Source: Fimbriimonadaceae bacterium (GTDB taxonomy: Bacteria; Armatimonadota; Fimbriimonadia; Fimbriimonadales; Fimbriimonadaceae). From it: DNA of 43,930 nucleotides. A program made the position numbers and the translations under genes. The DNA is taken from positions 1 through 43,930 of the forward strand of contig JAICWL010000018.1 in the NCBI GenBank assembly GCA_025934835.1. The letters are read 5' to 3'. Shown one piece after another: positions 24,252 through 32,802 of this stretch; the stretch's first letter is position 1; each line of letters opens with the position of its first letter. Under the pieces are notes generated by a model that was not told the DNA's origin, did not search any database, and saw only the letters and a program-made list of their open reading frames with translations.

Positions 24252-25457
24252 TTAGTCCTCTGGGAGCATATGCCCGAGCTTTGAGCGCTTCGTAGCCAAG
24301 TATTTCTGCCGGGGGCCGGCAGGTTCCGCGATCAGCGGCACATGCTCGACTATTTCGAGGCCGTATCCCTGAAGACCGGACACCTTCTTGGGGTTGTTCG
24401 TCATCAGCCGCAGCTTGTGCAGCCCCAGATCAGCTAGCACCTGAGCCCCAAGGCCGTAATCGCGAAGGTCGACCTTGAACCCTAGCGCGACGTTCGCCTC
24501 GACCGTATCGAGGCCCTGATCCTGAAGCTCGTACGCCTTGAGCTTGTTCAGAAGGCCGATGCCCCGCCCCTCTTGGGCGATGTATAGCACCACACCACGG
24601 CCGGCCTCCTCAATTTTCTCGAGCGCCATCTGCAGTTGGTCGCCACAATCGCACCGGAGCGAGCCGAGTAGGTCGCCCGTCAGGCAAGACGAGTGAATGC
24701 GCGTAAGCACCGGTTCCTCGGTGCAGACGTCTCCTTTGACAATGGCAACGTAAGGGTGGGGCTCGACGGTGGTTTCGTACACATACAAAGTGAAGTGCCC
24801 GAACTTCGTCGGAAAGTCGATGGGCCCGGCAGCGCGGCTCACCAGCTTTTCGGTCTTGCGGCGGTATGCGATCAAATCGGCGATCGTGATTATCTTGAGC
24901 CCGTGCTCTTGGGAGAACGCCTTGAGGCCCGGGAGTCGCATCATCGTGCCGTCGTCCGAAAGGATCTCGCACCCGACGCCAACAGGCTGGAATCCGGCGA
25001 GGCGGCAGAGGTCGACGATCGCCTCGGTATGACCGGCTCGGCGCAACACGCCTCCCCTTTCGGCCCGTAGCGGTATCACGTGACCGGGCCTTGCAAGGTC
25101 TTCGGGCTTGGCGAGAGGATCGATAAACACCTGCACGGTGCGTGTTCGGTCGTACGCAGACACGCCCGTCGTCGTCCCGTGAAGCGCGTCGACCGTTTCT
25201 GCCATAGCGGTGCCATGGCGGGCGGTGTTCTGTTTGGTCATCATCGGGATCTGCAGGTCAGCCAGTCGTTCTGCCGTTGCCGGGATAAAGGGAACACCCC
25301 GACCGTGCGTGATCATGAAGTTCATAATCTCCGGCGTGCAGGTCTCGGCGGCGCACACGAGGTCGCCCTCGTTCTCGCGGTCGGGATCATCCACCACGAT
25401 CACTAGGTGTCCGGACTTCAACTCCTCGATCGCATCGGGAATCGTGGCAAATTCCAT
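24252..25457 (-). CDS. ribBA: Bifunctional DHBP synthase / GTP cyclohydrolase II
   Basis: 401 residues from MEFATIPDAIEELKSG. The N-terminal half is 3,4-dihydroxy-2-butanone-4-phosphate synthase (DDPDRENEGDLVCAAE near residue 25, and PGHVIPLRA with GHTEAIVDLCRLAG). The C-terminal half is GTP cyclohydrolase II with zinc cysteines in SSCLTGDLLGSLRCDCGDQ, GRGIGLLNKLKAYELQ and NPKKVSGLQGYGLEI. Together these make the two precursors of riboflavin. No FMN riboswitch consensus is visible upstream; TAGAAT ends 10 nt before the ATG. The other rib genes are not in the window. Confidence 0.96.
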   Translation of the reverse strand: MEFATIPDAIEELKSGHLVIVVDDPDRENEGDLVCAAETCTPEIMNFMITHGRGVPFIPATAERLADLQIPMMTKQNTARHGTAMAETVDALHGTTTGVSAYDRTRTVQVFIDPLAKPEDLARPGHVIPLRAERGGVLRRAGHTEAIVDLCRLAGFQPVGVGCEILSDDGTMMRLPGLKAFSQEHGLKIITIADLIAYRRKTEKLVSRAAGPIDFPTKFGHFTLYVYETTVEPHPYVAIVKGDVCTEEPVLTRIHSSCLTGDLLGSLRCDCGDQLQMALEKIEEAGRGVVLYIAQEGRGIGLLNKLKAYELQDQGLDTVEANVALGFKVDLRDYGLGAQVLADLGLHKLRLMTNNPKKVSGLQGYGLEIVEHVPLIAEPAGPRQKYLATKRSKLGHMLPED

Positions 25458-25470
25458 AAGTCGACTTATT

Positions 25471-25917
25471 CTACGCGGGGGGCACCCGGTCGTCGACGAA
25501 ATACCCTTCGCGCTCCCAGGCATCGAAGCCGGACATGAGTACGAATCCGGTCCGAAGCCTGCGAAAGCCAAGGGACTCGTAGAATTGTTCTCGCCCCGGC
25601 ACGGAGATCAGCATGACCTGCCCGATCGGCAGCTTTGAAAGTAGGTTTCTCATGAGCTGCGTGCCGACTCCTTGGCGCTGGCAATCGGGGTCGACGACAA
25701 CGTCATAGACGGCAGAGCTCGAGACGCCATCGGTGATGGCCCGGCCCGCGCCGATGAGTTGACCGTCCTGCCAGGCGAAGCAACGCACATGGCTTGCAGC
25801 GAACAGTCTGCGGAGCAGGTTGGCATCCCGGCGGCCTAGTGGCGCCCGTAAGAAGAGCGATTCCATCTCCTGCCAGTCGACGCGCTGCAGATCGTCACCA
25901 AATTGAACTCGATTCAT
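25471..25917 (-). CDS. GNAT family N-acetyltransferase
   Basis: 148 residues from the ATG at 25917 (25938 is an alternative). VYDVVVDPDCQRQGVGTQLM is the acetyl-CoA pyrophosphate-binding motif (R/Q-x-x-G-x-G), and REQFYESLGFRRL is the usual C-terminal segment. Substrate unknown. The frame stays open upstream through the promoter and the tRNA-fMet gene on the other strand, which rules out the longer version. It lies 13 nt upstream of ribBA and may be cotranscribed with it. Confidence 0.85.
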   Translation of the reverse strand: MNRVQFGDDLQRVDWQEMESLFLRAPLGRRDANLLRRLFAASHVRCFAWQDGQLIGAGRAITDGVSSSAVYDVVVDPDCQRQGVGTQLMRNLLSKLPIGQVMLISVPGREQFYESLGFRRLRTGFVLMSGFDAWEREGYFVDDRVPPA

Positions 25918-25984
25918 GCGCCGGACGTCCGTTCGCATTGTGGCAGGTTTGGCCGTGCCGAACCGGTCGGCGAGTCCCAGGCGC

Positions 25985-26013
25985 TTGACCCGGAGCCCGG
26001 TAATCGGGATAAT
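25985..26013 (+). promoter_or_regulatory. Sigma70-type promoter of the initiator tRNA gene
   Basis: TTGACC (25985-25990), a 17-nt spacer and GATAAT (26008-26013), with the tRNA starting 12 nt downstream. Two near-consensus hexamers at ideal spacing in front of a stable RNA gene. Confidence 0.8.
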
Positions 26014-26024
26014 AATGGCAGTAT

Positions 26025-26101
<77 letters not shown>

Positions 26102-26185
26102 ACTTCCCCCTGTCCGCGCGCGGCACATTAGTGTCACTCGGCTGCTTCTTTACGAGTTATGCGCCGCTGTATCCCATGCAGGGGC

Positions 26186-27622
26186 CTACGAAGCTTTCTG
26201 AATGCCAGAATGCTCGGCGTGGGTGACCCGGTTACGGCCCGCCTGCTTCGACCGATATAGCGCGGCGTCCGCTTCGGCGATGAGCTGTTTTTCGGAGCCT
26301 AGCTGATTCGACACCGTGGCTACGCCCAGGCTCGCCGTTACTGGTCGCTCGGCCCAGGGGTAATGCTCGATCGCGAGACGGAACCGCTCGGCGACCTTGG
26401 CAGAATCTTCAGCGCCACAACCCCGCAATATGACTGCGAACTCCTCGCCACCATACCGAGCCGGTAGCTCGTTCGTCCGCGCGCATGATTTCAAGACCGC
26501 GGCGAACTCCTTGAGCACCTTGTCCCCGACCTGATGGCCGAACTCGTCATTGAAGTGCTTGAAGAAGTCGATATCGAGCAGGATCAGCGAATAAGGGGTG
26601 CCTGACCTCAGATGGTCCTCGTGACTCGAATCAAGCAGTTCTTGGAATTGCCGATGGTTCCACAGGCCCGTTAGACCGTCGGTAATAGCGAGCTCGTTCA
26701 GGCGCTCGTTCATGTCTTCAAGCGCCGCTTTCTGCTCGGTCAGCATCGCGGCCTGTTCGGCGATACGCTGCTCCGCTTGCTTTCTTTCGGTGATGTCCAG
26801 GTTGGCGCATATCGCGCCGACGGCTTGTCCGCTCATGCTGCGCAGGCAAATGACTTTGCATGCGAGGTATTTGCATCCGCCGTCTGAAGGCTGGAATGTC
26901 CAGTCGAAGCTGTCTTGGGGAACCCCGGAGAACACGTCCCGGATACGCTGCCTCGTCCAGATAACGGTGTCCTGTTTCTCCAAGATCGATGCGATCGGCA
27001 TTTGAAATGCCTCGAATGCGGCGACGCCGAAGACTTCCTCGGCATATCGGTTCCATTCGTGGATCACTCCGGTCTCGTCGAAGGTGAAGCACGCCACGGG
27101 CAGGCCATTGAACAGCTCCTCGAACCGACGCGAGGCGAGAGTGAGGCAGGAATTCATGTCCTCGAGCGCCTGGGCGGCCTGCTCTAGTTCGCCGCTGCGG
27201 CGATGGAGGTCTTCTTCTGCCTCGAGGATTCGACGAGAGACGTTCAGCCTCGCGTGCAGCTCTTCCTTGTCCAGCGGCTTTGTGAGGAAGTCGTCCACGC
27301 CCGCTTGGAAAGCCTGGATACGCTCGGCTCTTTCCCCTTTCGCGCTGCAGAGTATGAAGTAGACGTACGGGCCTTCGAGCGCTCGAAGCTCGCGGCAAAG
27401 CTGCACCCCATCGATCTCAGGCATCATCCAGTCCGAAATGACCAGTCTGTAACGGTTTCGAGCGTGTAGATCGATGGCTATGCGCCCGTTGGCTGCACGG
27501 TCGACATGAATGTCTTGGGACCGTAGGAGCTTCTGGACGAGCATGGCGGAAACGGGGTCGTCTTCGACGATGAGAACCCTCGGATTCCTCTCGGTCCCAG
27601 CTAAGATGTCCCTTTCGAGCAT
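26186..27622 (-). CDS. Response regulator with PAS and GGDEF domains (diguanylate cyclase)
   Basis: 478 residues from MLERDILAGTERNP. REC domain 14-130: acidic E20-D21-D22, phosphoacceptor D64 (LVISDWMMPEIDG), K115 (LTKP). A coiled-coil linker (130-165) leads to a PAS domain (about 165-280, ending in the PAC motif ICANLDITERKQAE), a second coiled coil, and GGDEF domain 310-470 with ITDGLTGLWNHR and active-site GGEEF (391-395). The layout resembles PleD/WspR-type cyclases that make c-di-GMP on phosphorylation. The inhibitory site RxxD is RTNE here (382-385), so feedback inhibition may be altered. No histidine kinase gene is adjacent. Upstream in-frame codons to 27820 were not included. Confidence 0.92.
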   Translation of the reverse strand: MLERDILAGTERNPRVLIVEDDPVSAMLVQKLLRSQDIHVDRAANGRIAIDLHARNRYRLVISDWMMPEIDGVQLCRELRALEGPYVYFILCSAKGERAERIQAFQAGVDDFLTKPLDKEELHARLNVSRRILEAEEDLHRRSGELEQAAQALEDMNSCLTLASRRFEELFNGLPVACFTFDETGVIHEWNRYAEEVFGVAAFEAFQMPIASILEKQDTVIWTRQRIRDVFSGVPQDSFDWTFQPSDGGCKYLACKVICLRSMSGQAVGAICANLDITERKQAEQRIAEQAAMLTEQKAALEDMNERLNELAITDGLTGLWNHRQFQELLDSSHEDHLRSGTPYSLILLDIDFFKHFNDEFGHQVGDKVLKEFAAVLKSCARTNELPARYGGEEFAVILRGCGAEDSAKVAERFRLAIEHYPWAERPVTASLGVATVSNQLGSEKQLIAEADAALYRSKQAGRNRVTHAEHSGIQKAS

Positions 27623-28047
27623 AGCGGCAGCCCGGCACGTGGCCTTCAAAGTAGATTTTCGGAGATTGGGCCACGCTCCTTCAGGATGCCGTGGCGAATT
27701 TGGCTTGAACGGCAAATCTTGTCGACGGAAGTTTTTCGTTGGTCGATAGTCCCAGAAGTTTGCGTTAGCGCAATCTCGTTGGTATGATTGTCGGATGAAG
27801 CGCTTGCCAAGCCGGGGCATTTAATCGGCGCTTTGCCGTCATTTTCATATGCGGGCTCCTCTTCGAAGAAGTGTTGAGCCCACCTGCCTAAATCACGGAT
27901 CGAGGGACCGACGCCCCCTCGACTCCACCATCCTCGAAATCCGAAGCTGATCAGGGGCGCTTTGGTAGCCGGACACCAGTTCGACTCCACCCCCTTGGCG
28001 CCAATGCGCTATCAGCGTCGACGTCCGGCCCTTCCAGGAGGGGACTT
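27623..28047. other. 425-nt divergent intergenic region with inverted repeats
   Basis: No convincing gene. It holds the upstream region of the GGDEF gene (left) and the leader of the ABC transporter gene (right). On the right three inverted repeats are seen: GGGCTC/GAGCCC (27853-27858 with 27876-27881, enclosing palindrome TCTTCGAAGA), TCGAGGG/CCCTCGA (27900-27906 with 27916-27922), and GCCGGAC/GTCCGGC (27968-27974 with 28023-28029, enclosing palindrome TTGGCGCCAA at 27995-28004). The last one ends 7 nt before the ribosome-binding site AGGAGGGG (28036-28043). I recognise no known riboswitch consensus. Confidence 0.6.
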
Positions 28048-30240
28048 ATGAACACTGCACAGATAGTGCAGCGCGATAACGTTGCCGCCGCGTCATCAGA
28101 CGAGGCGCTCATACGATTAGAGGCCGACTTTGCCGAGGATGGCAGATACGGCCTCCGTACGATGGAGGTCACAACGACTTGCGTCCGGATTCTCGAGCCG
28201 GGCAGCGCGCAGTCATGCGTGGTCCCGATTTCTCAAATCAAAACGGCTCGAAACGAGCCGCTGGTAGGCGGCGGGCGCCTCGAGATCATGACTCACACGG
28301 GAGATTTCATCCCGTTAGTGTCGTATTCGCTGTCGGTCGCGGCCAAGTTCTCGGAAGCTGCCCGCGGGATCGAGCAGCTCTCCAAGGGCGAGCCGCTGTC
28401 GATCAATCTCAAGCATGAGCGAGTGCGCTGTGAGAAGTGCGGCCGCCTTCTGCCGGACAAAGACGGGGTATGTCCCGCATGCGTCAATCGGGGCAAGACG
28501 ATGCTCCGAATCAGTCGGTTCCTATGGCCGTACCGCTACCGCGCGATCATGCTGGCGGTGCTTTCGCTGGCGGCGACGGCGCTCAACCTCGCGCCGCCCT
28601 TCATTCAGGGCTCGCTGATCGACAGCGTGCTCCAGCAGCACCGTCACATCGAAAAGCTCTGGCTGCTGATGGGCGCCTGGCTGCTCGTACTCGTGGCTTC
28701 CTCGGGCGTGCAGATTTGCACGGGCCGGCTCATCGCGTTTCTCGCCGGCAACATCGCTGCCGACTTGCGCTCGGCTGTGTACCGCGCTATCGAGTTCCTG
28801 CAGCTCACCTATTTCGACAAGAAACAGGTAGGCGCCATTGCTAGCCGTGTGACGAGCGACACCGATCGTGTATGGGGCTTTCTCGTTGACGGGCTTCCCT
28901 ACCTGCTGCTGAACGGCATCTTGATGCTCGGAATCGTGTCGTTCCTGTTCTCGACGAATTGGGAGCTGGCTCTGGCGATCCTGGCGCCGATTCCGATCGT
29001 CACCGGGATCAGCGCCTGGTACTGGCGACCCATGTCGCAGATGTTCCACAAGGTTGGGCAAAAGTGGGCGCGCTTCCACACCCATCTGAACGAGTCGCTT
29101 CAGGGAATCCGCGTGGTGAAAGCGTTCGCGAAAGAAGACCTGGAATTCGGCAAGTTTCAACAAAGGAACGCGGAACTCCGGGACGCGGGCGTGAACGTCG
29201 ACACCCGTTGGTACACGCTTTTCGGCGCGATGACGCTGTTCACATCGATGGGAACAGTGATCAACTGGACCGTAGGCGGACTCATGGTTTATCGCGGCGC
29301 GCTGACCCTCGGCGAATTCTGGCGGATCAATTCACTTTTGATGCTGCTTTACGGACCGCTTCAGTGGTTCGCGCAGGTGAACCAATGGTTCAGCCGGGCC
29401 ATGGCCGGCGCCGACCGGATATTCGAACTGATGGACATGGAGCCGGAGCGATACGGAGATTCCGGCGTGCACAAAAAAATCGAAGGCGAAGTCGAATTCG
29501 AAGCCGTGCGATTCGGTTACGACAAATCGAATCCGGTTCTGAAGGGGCTGAGCTTCACGGTCACTCCCGGAGAGATGATCGGCCTTGTCGGCAAGTCGGG
29601 CGCAGGAAAGTCCACGACGATCAACATGCTGTGCCGGTTTTACGAGCCGGACGCCGGCGCCATCCGAATTGACGGGGTGGACTACCGCGACATCGCGCTC
29701 CAGGACCTGCGAAGCCAGATCGGCATCGTTTTGCAGGAGCCGTTCCTGTTCAACGGCACGATTGCCGACAACATCGCCTATGGAAAGCCGGGCGCAACGT
29801 TCGAAGAGGTGATCGCAGCGTCGCGCGCTGCCAACGCTCACAGCTTCGTGCTGAGCAAGCCGGATGGCTATGACACGATGGTGGGCGAGAGGGGCGCCAA
29901 GCTTTCCGGCGGCGAGCGCCAGCGCGTCTCGATCGCAAGGGCGATCCTGCACAATCCGCGGATCCTGATCCTGGACGAGGCGACCTCGTCGGTCGACATC
30001 GAAACCGAGAAGCAGATTCAGGAAGCCATCGGACGGCTTATCTGCGGGAGGACGACCTTTGCGATCGCGCACCGGCTGTCAACTCTGCGGAACGCATCGC
30101 GGCTGATCGTGCTCGAAAAGGGTGAGATCGCCGAGATGGGCACCCATGCCGAGCTGATGGAAAAGCAGGGCACGTTCTATAACTTGGTACAGGCGCAAAG
30201 CGCCATCAACGAGATCATCGGCGTAGGAGCGGCCGGCTAG
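28048..30240 (+). CDS. ABC exporter with extra N-terminal domain and zinc ribbon
   Basis: 730 residues. Residues 1-120 are an unusual soluble domain; C128-x2-C131 and C142-x2-C145 form a zinc ribbon; then an ABC type-1 membrane domain (about 155-455, six helices) and an ATPase with Walker A GKSGAGKS (515-522), signature LSGGE (619-623), Walker B ILILDE (639-644) and H-loop H675. It would work as a homodimeric exporter. The N-terminal module and the DUF1854 gene nearby match a pair that annotation pipelines call the cyanophycin metabolism-associated ABC transporter and DUF1854 protein; no cyanophycin gene is in this window, so the cargo is open. A strong Shine-Dalgarno site, AGGAGGGG, lies 5 nt before the ATG. 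Confidence 0.92.
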   Translation: MNTAQIVQRDNVAAASSDEALIRLEADFAEDGRYGLRTMEVTTTCVRILEPGSAQSCVVPISQIKTARNEPLVGGGRLEIMTHTGDFIPLVSYSLSVAAKFSEAARGIEQLSKGEPLSINLKHERVRCEKCGRLLPDKDGVCPACVNRGKTMLRISRFLWPYRYRAIMLAVLSLAATALNLAPPFIQGSLIDSVLQQHRHIEKLWLLMGAWLLVLVASSGVQICTGRLIAFLAGNIAADLRSAVYRAIEFLQLTYFDKKQVGAIASRVTSDTDRVWGFLVDGLPYLLLNGILMLGIVSFLFSTNWELALAILAPIPIVTGISAWYWRPMSQMFHKVGQKWARFHTHLNESLQGIRVVKAFAKEDLEFGKFQQRNAELRDAGVNVDTRWYTLFGAMTLFTSMGTVINWTVGGLMVYRGALTLGEFWRINSLLMLLYGPLQWFAQVNQWFSRAMAGADRIFELMDMEPERYGDSGVHKKIEGEVEFEAVRFGYDKSNPVLKGLSFTVTPGEMIGLVGKSGAGKSTTINMLCRFYEPDAGAIRIDGVDYRDIALQDLRSQIGIVLQEPFLFNGTIADNIAYGKPGATFEEVIAASRAANAHSFVLSKPDGYDTMVGERGAKLSGGERQRVSIARAILHNPRILILDEATSSVDIETEKQIQEAIGRLICGRTTFAIAHRLSTLRNASRLIVLEKGEIAEMGTHAELMEKQGTFYNLVQAQSAINEIIGVGAAG

Positions 30241-30246
30241 CGAGAA

Positions 30247-30888
30247 ATGCCAATGAGCTTCCAGCAGCAAGCCGATCCGGTGGAGTATCACCTCCGCTGG
30301 GTGGAATCTCTTCCGGAGCTCGCCTCCGGAAGAGTGTTGCTCCGCATTGCGCGAGACGACGAATTCGGCAAGATCGCCGACTACGTTCGAAGGAACCGCG
30401 AGCACCTGCGGCCGTGGGAGCCCACTCGCCGCGCGGAGTACTTCACGGACGACTATTGGCGCGGCGCTCCCGCCCGCGAGAGACAGGCTGCGATCCAAGG
30501 CAAGGCGTATCGCTTCCGCATATTCCTGATTGGAGACGAGACGAGCATCGTCGGGACGGTCAGCTTGCGCGACGTGGTTCTCGGGGCACGGCGTACGGCA
30601 ACGCTCGGATACTCGATCGACCATGCATTCTGCGGGCGGGGACTTGCGACCGAAGCTGCGGGAATCGTGCTGCGATTCGCCGACGATGAGCTAAAGCTCA
30701 AATCGGTGGAAGCGACGTATGTGCCCTGGAATGCCGCCTCCGCCAGAGTGCTGGAAAAGCTCGGATTTAAGGTGCGGGGAGTGTCGCGCGGGTCCCTCAG
30801 AGTCAACGGAAGTTGGCATGATCAGGTCATTGCGCTCCGGCGCGCGAGCGGTTTTTCGGTTCGAAGCGAACAAACGACGAACTCATGA
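30247..30888 (+). CDS. GNAT acetyltransferase, RimJ/RimL type
   Basis: 213 residues. LRRNREHLRPWEP-like VRRNREHLRPWEPTR, GYSIDHAFCGRGLATEA (acetyl-CoA site) and NAASARVLEKLGFKVRG are typical of the RimJ/RimL/alanine N-acetyltransferase branch. Residue 1 may be M1 or M3. It starts 6 nt after the ABC transporter stop and overlaps the DUF1854 gene by 4 nt, so all three form one operon. It may acetylate a protein N-terminus or a small amine that the transporter handles; this link is inferred from context only. Confidence 0.87.
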   Translation: MPMSFQQQADPVEYHLRWVESLPELASGRVLLRIARDDEFGKIADYVRRNREHLRPWEPTRRAEYFTDDYWRGAPARERQAAIQGKAYRFRIFLIGDETSIVGTVSLRDVVLGARRTATLGYSIDHAFCGRGLATEAAGIVLRFADDELKLKSVEATYVPWNAASARVLEKLGFKVRGVSRGSLRVNGSWHDQVIALRRASGFSVRSEQTTNS

Positions 30889-31373
30889 CGGAATCAAAAT
30901 TAGAAACTAAGAACCTCAGGCTGTTTTATGAGCCGAAGGACCGGCTTCGGCTAACTGTCGAAGGGGACAAGTCATACCTCGCGGTTAGGCCCGCGTGGGC
31001 GGCTCCGTTGAGCCATCCCAACCGGTTTCTTTCGCTCCTAAACTCGAAAGGCGAGGAAATCGCGATGGTAGAGGAGCCTTCGGCCCTCGATGAGCACTCG
31101 CTTGCTGCAGTCACCACGGAACTGGAGCGCCGGTATCTCACGTCGACCATCCGATCGATCGTCGAGGCGCGAAGCGATTTTGGCGCGACGTATTGGCGCG
31201 TCCAGACCAAACGAGGCGAGCGCGATTTCGTGACCCAAAGCCTGCAAGAGAATGCTCAGTGGCTGGGTGAAAGGCATCTGTTGCTTATCGACGTAGACGG
31301 CAACCGGTTCGAGATCCCTGATATCGGAGAGCTTGACGCTTCGAGCCAGAAGTTTATCGAATCGGCATTGTGA
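30885..31373 (+). CDS. DUF1854 family protein
   Basis: 162 residues, soluble. DRLRLTVEGDKSYLAVRPAWAAPLSHP, FLSLLNSKGEEIAMVEEP, ELERRYLTSTIRSIVEARSDFGATYWRV and FEIPDIGELDASSQKFIE (each read in parts) follow the DUF1854 pattern, a family found beside ABC exporters with an N-terminal zinc-ribbon module. The biochemical role is unknown. ATG overlaps the acetyltransferase stop (ATGA). The N-terminal domain of the ABC protein (residues 1-120) may be distantly similar in shape, but I cannot show homology by eye. Confidence 0.82.
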   Translation: MTESKLETKNLRLFYEPKDRLRLTVEGDKSYLAVRPAWAAPLSHPNRFLSLLNSKGEEIAMVEEPSALDEHSLAAVTTELERRYLTSTIRSIVEARSDFGATYWRVQTKRGERDFVTQSLQENAQWLGERHLLLIDVDGNRFEIPDIGELDASSQKFIESAL

Positions 31374-31375
31374 TT

Positions 31376-32032
31376 CTAGGGGATCGAGTACATCGGATTC
31401 GGTAGCTTGAAGCGGTGGTCGGCATGGCCACCTCTCAGGTCGCTCTCCTGGTCTCCTACGTTCACAACGATGTGCCAGCCTTGGCGCTCGATTTGCGCTC
31501 GGGCACCCGACTTATAAGGCACGACGCTTCGTTCCCTGCTGCTCGCCGGTCGGAGGATCAGCGCCTGGTAGCCGACATACCCGACGTTTCGGAGGTTCTT
31601 TTCTGTGCCCTCACGGCTGGTCTCACGCCTGCCGGTGATGAAGAAAACCGCGACGCCATGCTTTCTGGCAAACCTGAAGAGGTTAAGCACGGACGCGTTT
31701 GCAGGAGCGATACCGCGATGCTCCCAGTCGTTCCACATCGGCGGAATGTAACCGAAATCCGTCTGCTTCTCCTCGGGCCAGTTAGCTAGCGCGGTCTCGT
31801 CGATGTCGAGGACCATTGCGGCTTTACGTGTCCGGCGTGCCCGCAGTAGGGCGGCGCGAGCCTGCGCTGTAACCTTGCTCATATCTCTGTCCCAGGCTCC
31901 CGAATCGTGGTAAGCGACGATTGCGGCTTTGAGGTCCGAGAGATTCTCCCTAGGCGCACCGTGGCCCCCAGCGGAGAAGACGAGTGCAGGCAGAACGAAA
32001 AGCGAGAGAACCGGCGTACGCAGCGCATGCAT
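31376..32032 (-). CDS. HAD superfamily acid phosphatase (subfamily IIIB), secreted
   Basis: 218 residues from MHALRTPVLSLFVLPALVFSAG, which is a signal peptide; earlier in-frame codons lack one. MVLDIDETALANW carries the DxDET catalytic aspartates (D76, D78), FFITGRRE is motif II and VNVGDQESDL is motif III/IV. The family includes class B-like and plant vegetative-storage acid phosphatases, and outer-membrane lipoprotein e(P4). The role may be to release phosphate from nucleotides outside the membrane. A TAGGAT hexamer ends 7 nt before the start. Confidence 0.85.
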   Translation of the reverse strand: MHALRTPVLSLFVLPALVFSAGGHGAPRENLSDLKAAIVAYHDSGAWDRDMSKVTAQARAALLRARRTRKAAMVLDIDETALANWPEEKQTDFGYIPPMWNDWEHRGIAPANASVLNLFRFARKHGVAVFFITGRRETSREGTEKNLRNVGYVGYQALILRPASSRERSVVPYKSGARAQIERQGWHIVVNVGDQESDLRGGHADHRFKLPNPMYSIP

Positions 32033-32039
32033 GGTCGTA

Positions 32040-32045
32040 ATCCTA
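32040..32045 (-). promoter_or_regulatory. Possible -10 element of the HAD phosphatase gene
   Basis: TAGGAT on the minus strand, 7 nt before the ATG at 32032; no ribosome-binding site between. Confidence 0.35.
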
Positions 32046-32072
32046 CTCCCCGATGTGCAACAGTAAGGTGCC

Positions 32073-32786
32073 ATGAAGTCGCTAATTCTTTCGATCGCCT
32101 TGCTCGGGCTGGCCTCGTTCGGATGCAGCTCCGACACGCCATCGACCGACACCTCCAGCACTGCCCCATCGAGCGCTGCCCCGGCAGCGCCGGCCGCCGC
32201 GGCGAGCGGTACTCCCGTTCAGGCTCAGTCGGCGACCAGCGACAGCCAGAAGCTGCCGCCAGGCATAAAGCCTCTGAAGGACGGCGACGACGTGGCTGTG
32301 CTCGACACGAACCTGGGCCAGATTATCTTGAGGTTCTTCCCGGACAAGGCGCCGAACCATGTGAAGAACTTCGAGAAGCTGGCCAAATCCGGCTTTTACG
32401 ATGGCACGAAGTTCCACAGAGTGATCCCGCACTTCATGATTCAGGGCGGCGACCCCAACTCCAAGGGCAGTGACCGGTCGATCATGGGCACGGGCGGGCC
32501 CGGCTGGTCGGTAAAGGCCGAGTTCAACGACGTGCCCTTCGAGCGCGGAATCCTCGGCATGGCGCGATCCTCGGACCCCGATTCGGCCGGAAGTCAGTTC
32601 TTCATCATGGTTGAAGCGAACCCGTCTCTGAACAATCAATACACGGTCTTCGGCAAGGTTGTGAAAGGGATGGACGTCGTGGATAAAATCGTCAACTTGC
32701 CCAGAGATGAGAGAGACAACCCCGAGCCGGGCCACGAGGCCGTCTTAAAATCCGTTAAGATCGTCAAGTGGCCGATCAAGAGCTAG
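32073..32786 (+). CDS. Cyclophilin-type peptidyl-prolyl isomerase, probable lipoprotein
   Basis: 237 residues. A hydrophobic N-terminus ends at FGC (C18), a slightly unusual lipobox, followed by a Ser/Thr/Ala/Pro-rich linker to about residue 65. The cyclophilin domain follows: NHVKNFEKLAKSGFYDGTKFHRVIPHFMIQGGDP (read in parts; includes the catalytic Arg of FHR), GILGMARSSDPDSAGSQFFI and FGKVVKGMDVVDKI. It catalyses proline isomerisation in extracytoplasmic protein folding. AAGGTG precedes the ATG. The gene for apolipoprotein N-acyltransferase lies just downstream. Confidence 0.92.
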   Translation: MKSLILSIALLGLASFGCSSDTPSTDTSSTAPSSAAPAAPAAAASGTPVQAQSATSDSQKLPPGIKPLKDGDDVAVLDTNLGQIILRFFPDKAPNHVKNFEKLAKSGFYDGTKFHRVIPHFMIQGGDPNSKGSDRSIMGTGGPGWSVKAEFNDVPFERGILGMARSSDPDSAGSQFFIMVEANPSLNNQYTVFGKVVKGMDVVDKIVNLPRDERDNPEPGHEAVLKSVKIVKWPIKS

Positions 32787-32802
32787 CGGGCGCATCGCGC
32801 CT

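Noticed and set aside
27960-28005. Possible tmRNA or tRNA 3' end, because of GTTCGACTCCACC and GCGCCA
   Set aside because: The bases flanking the T-loop-like motif do not pair as a T stem and there is no matching acceptor strand upstream.
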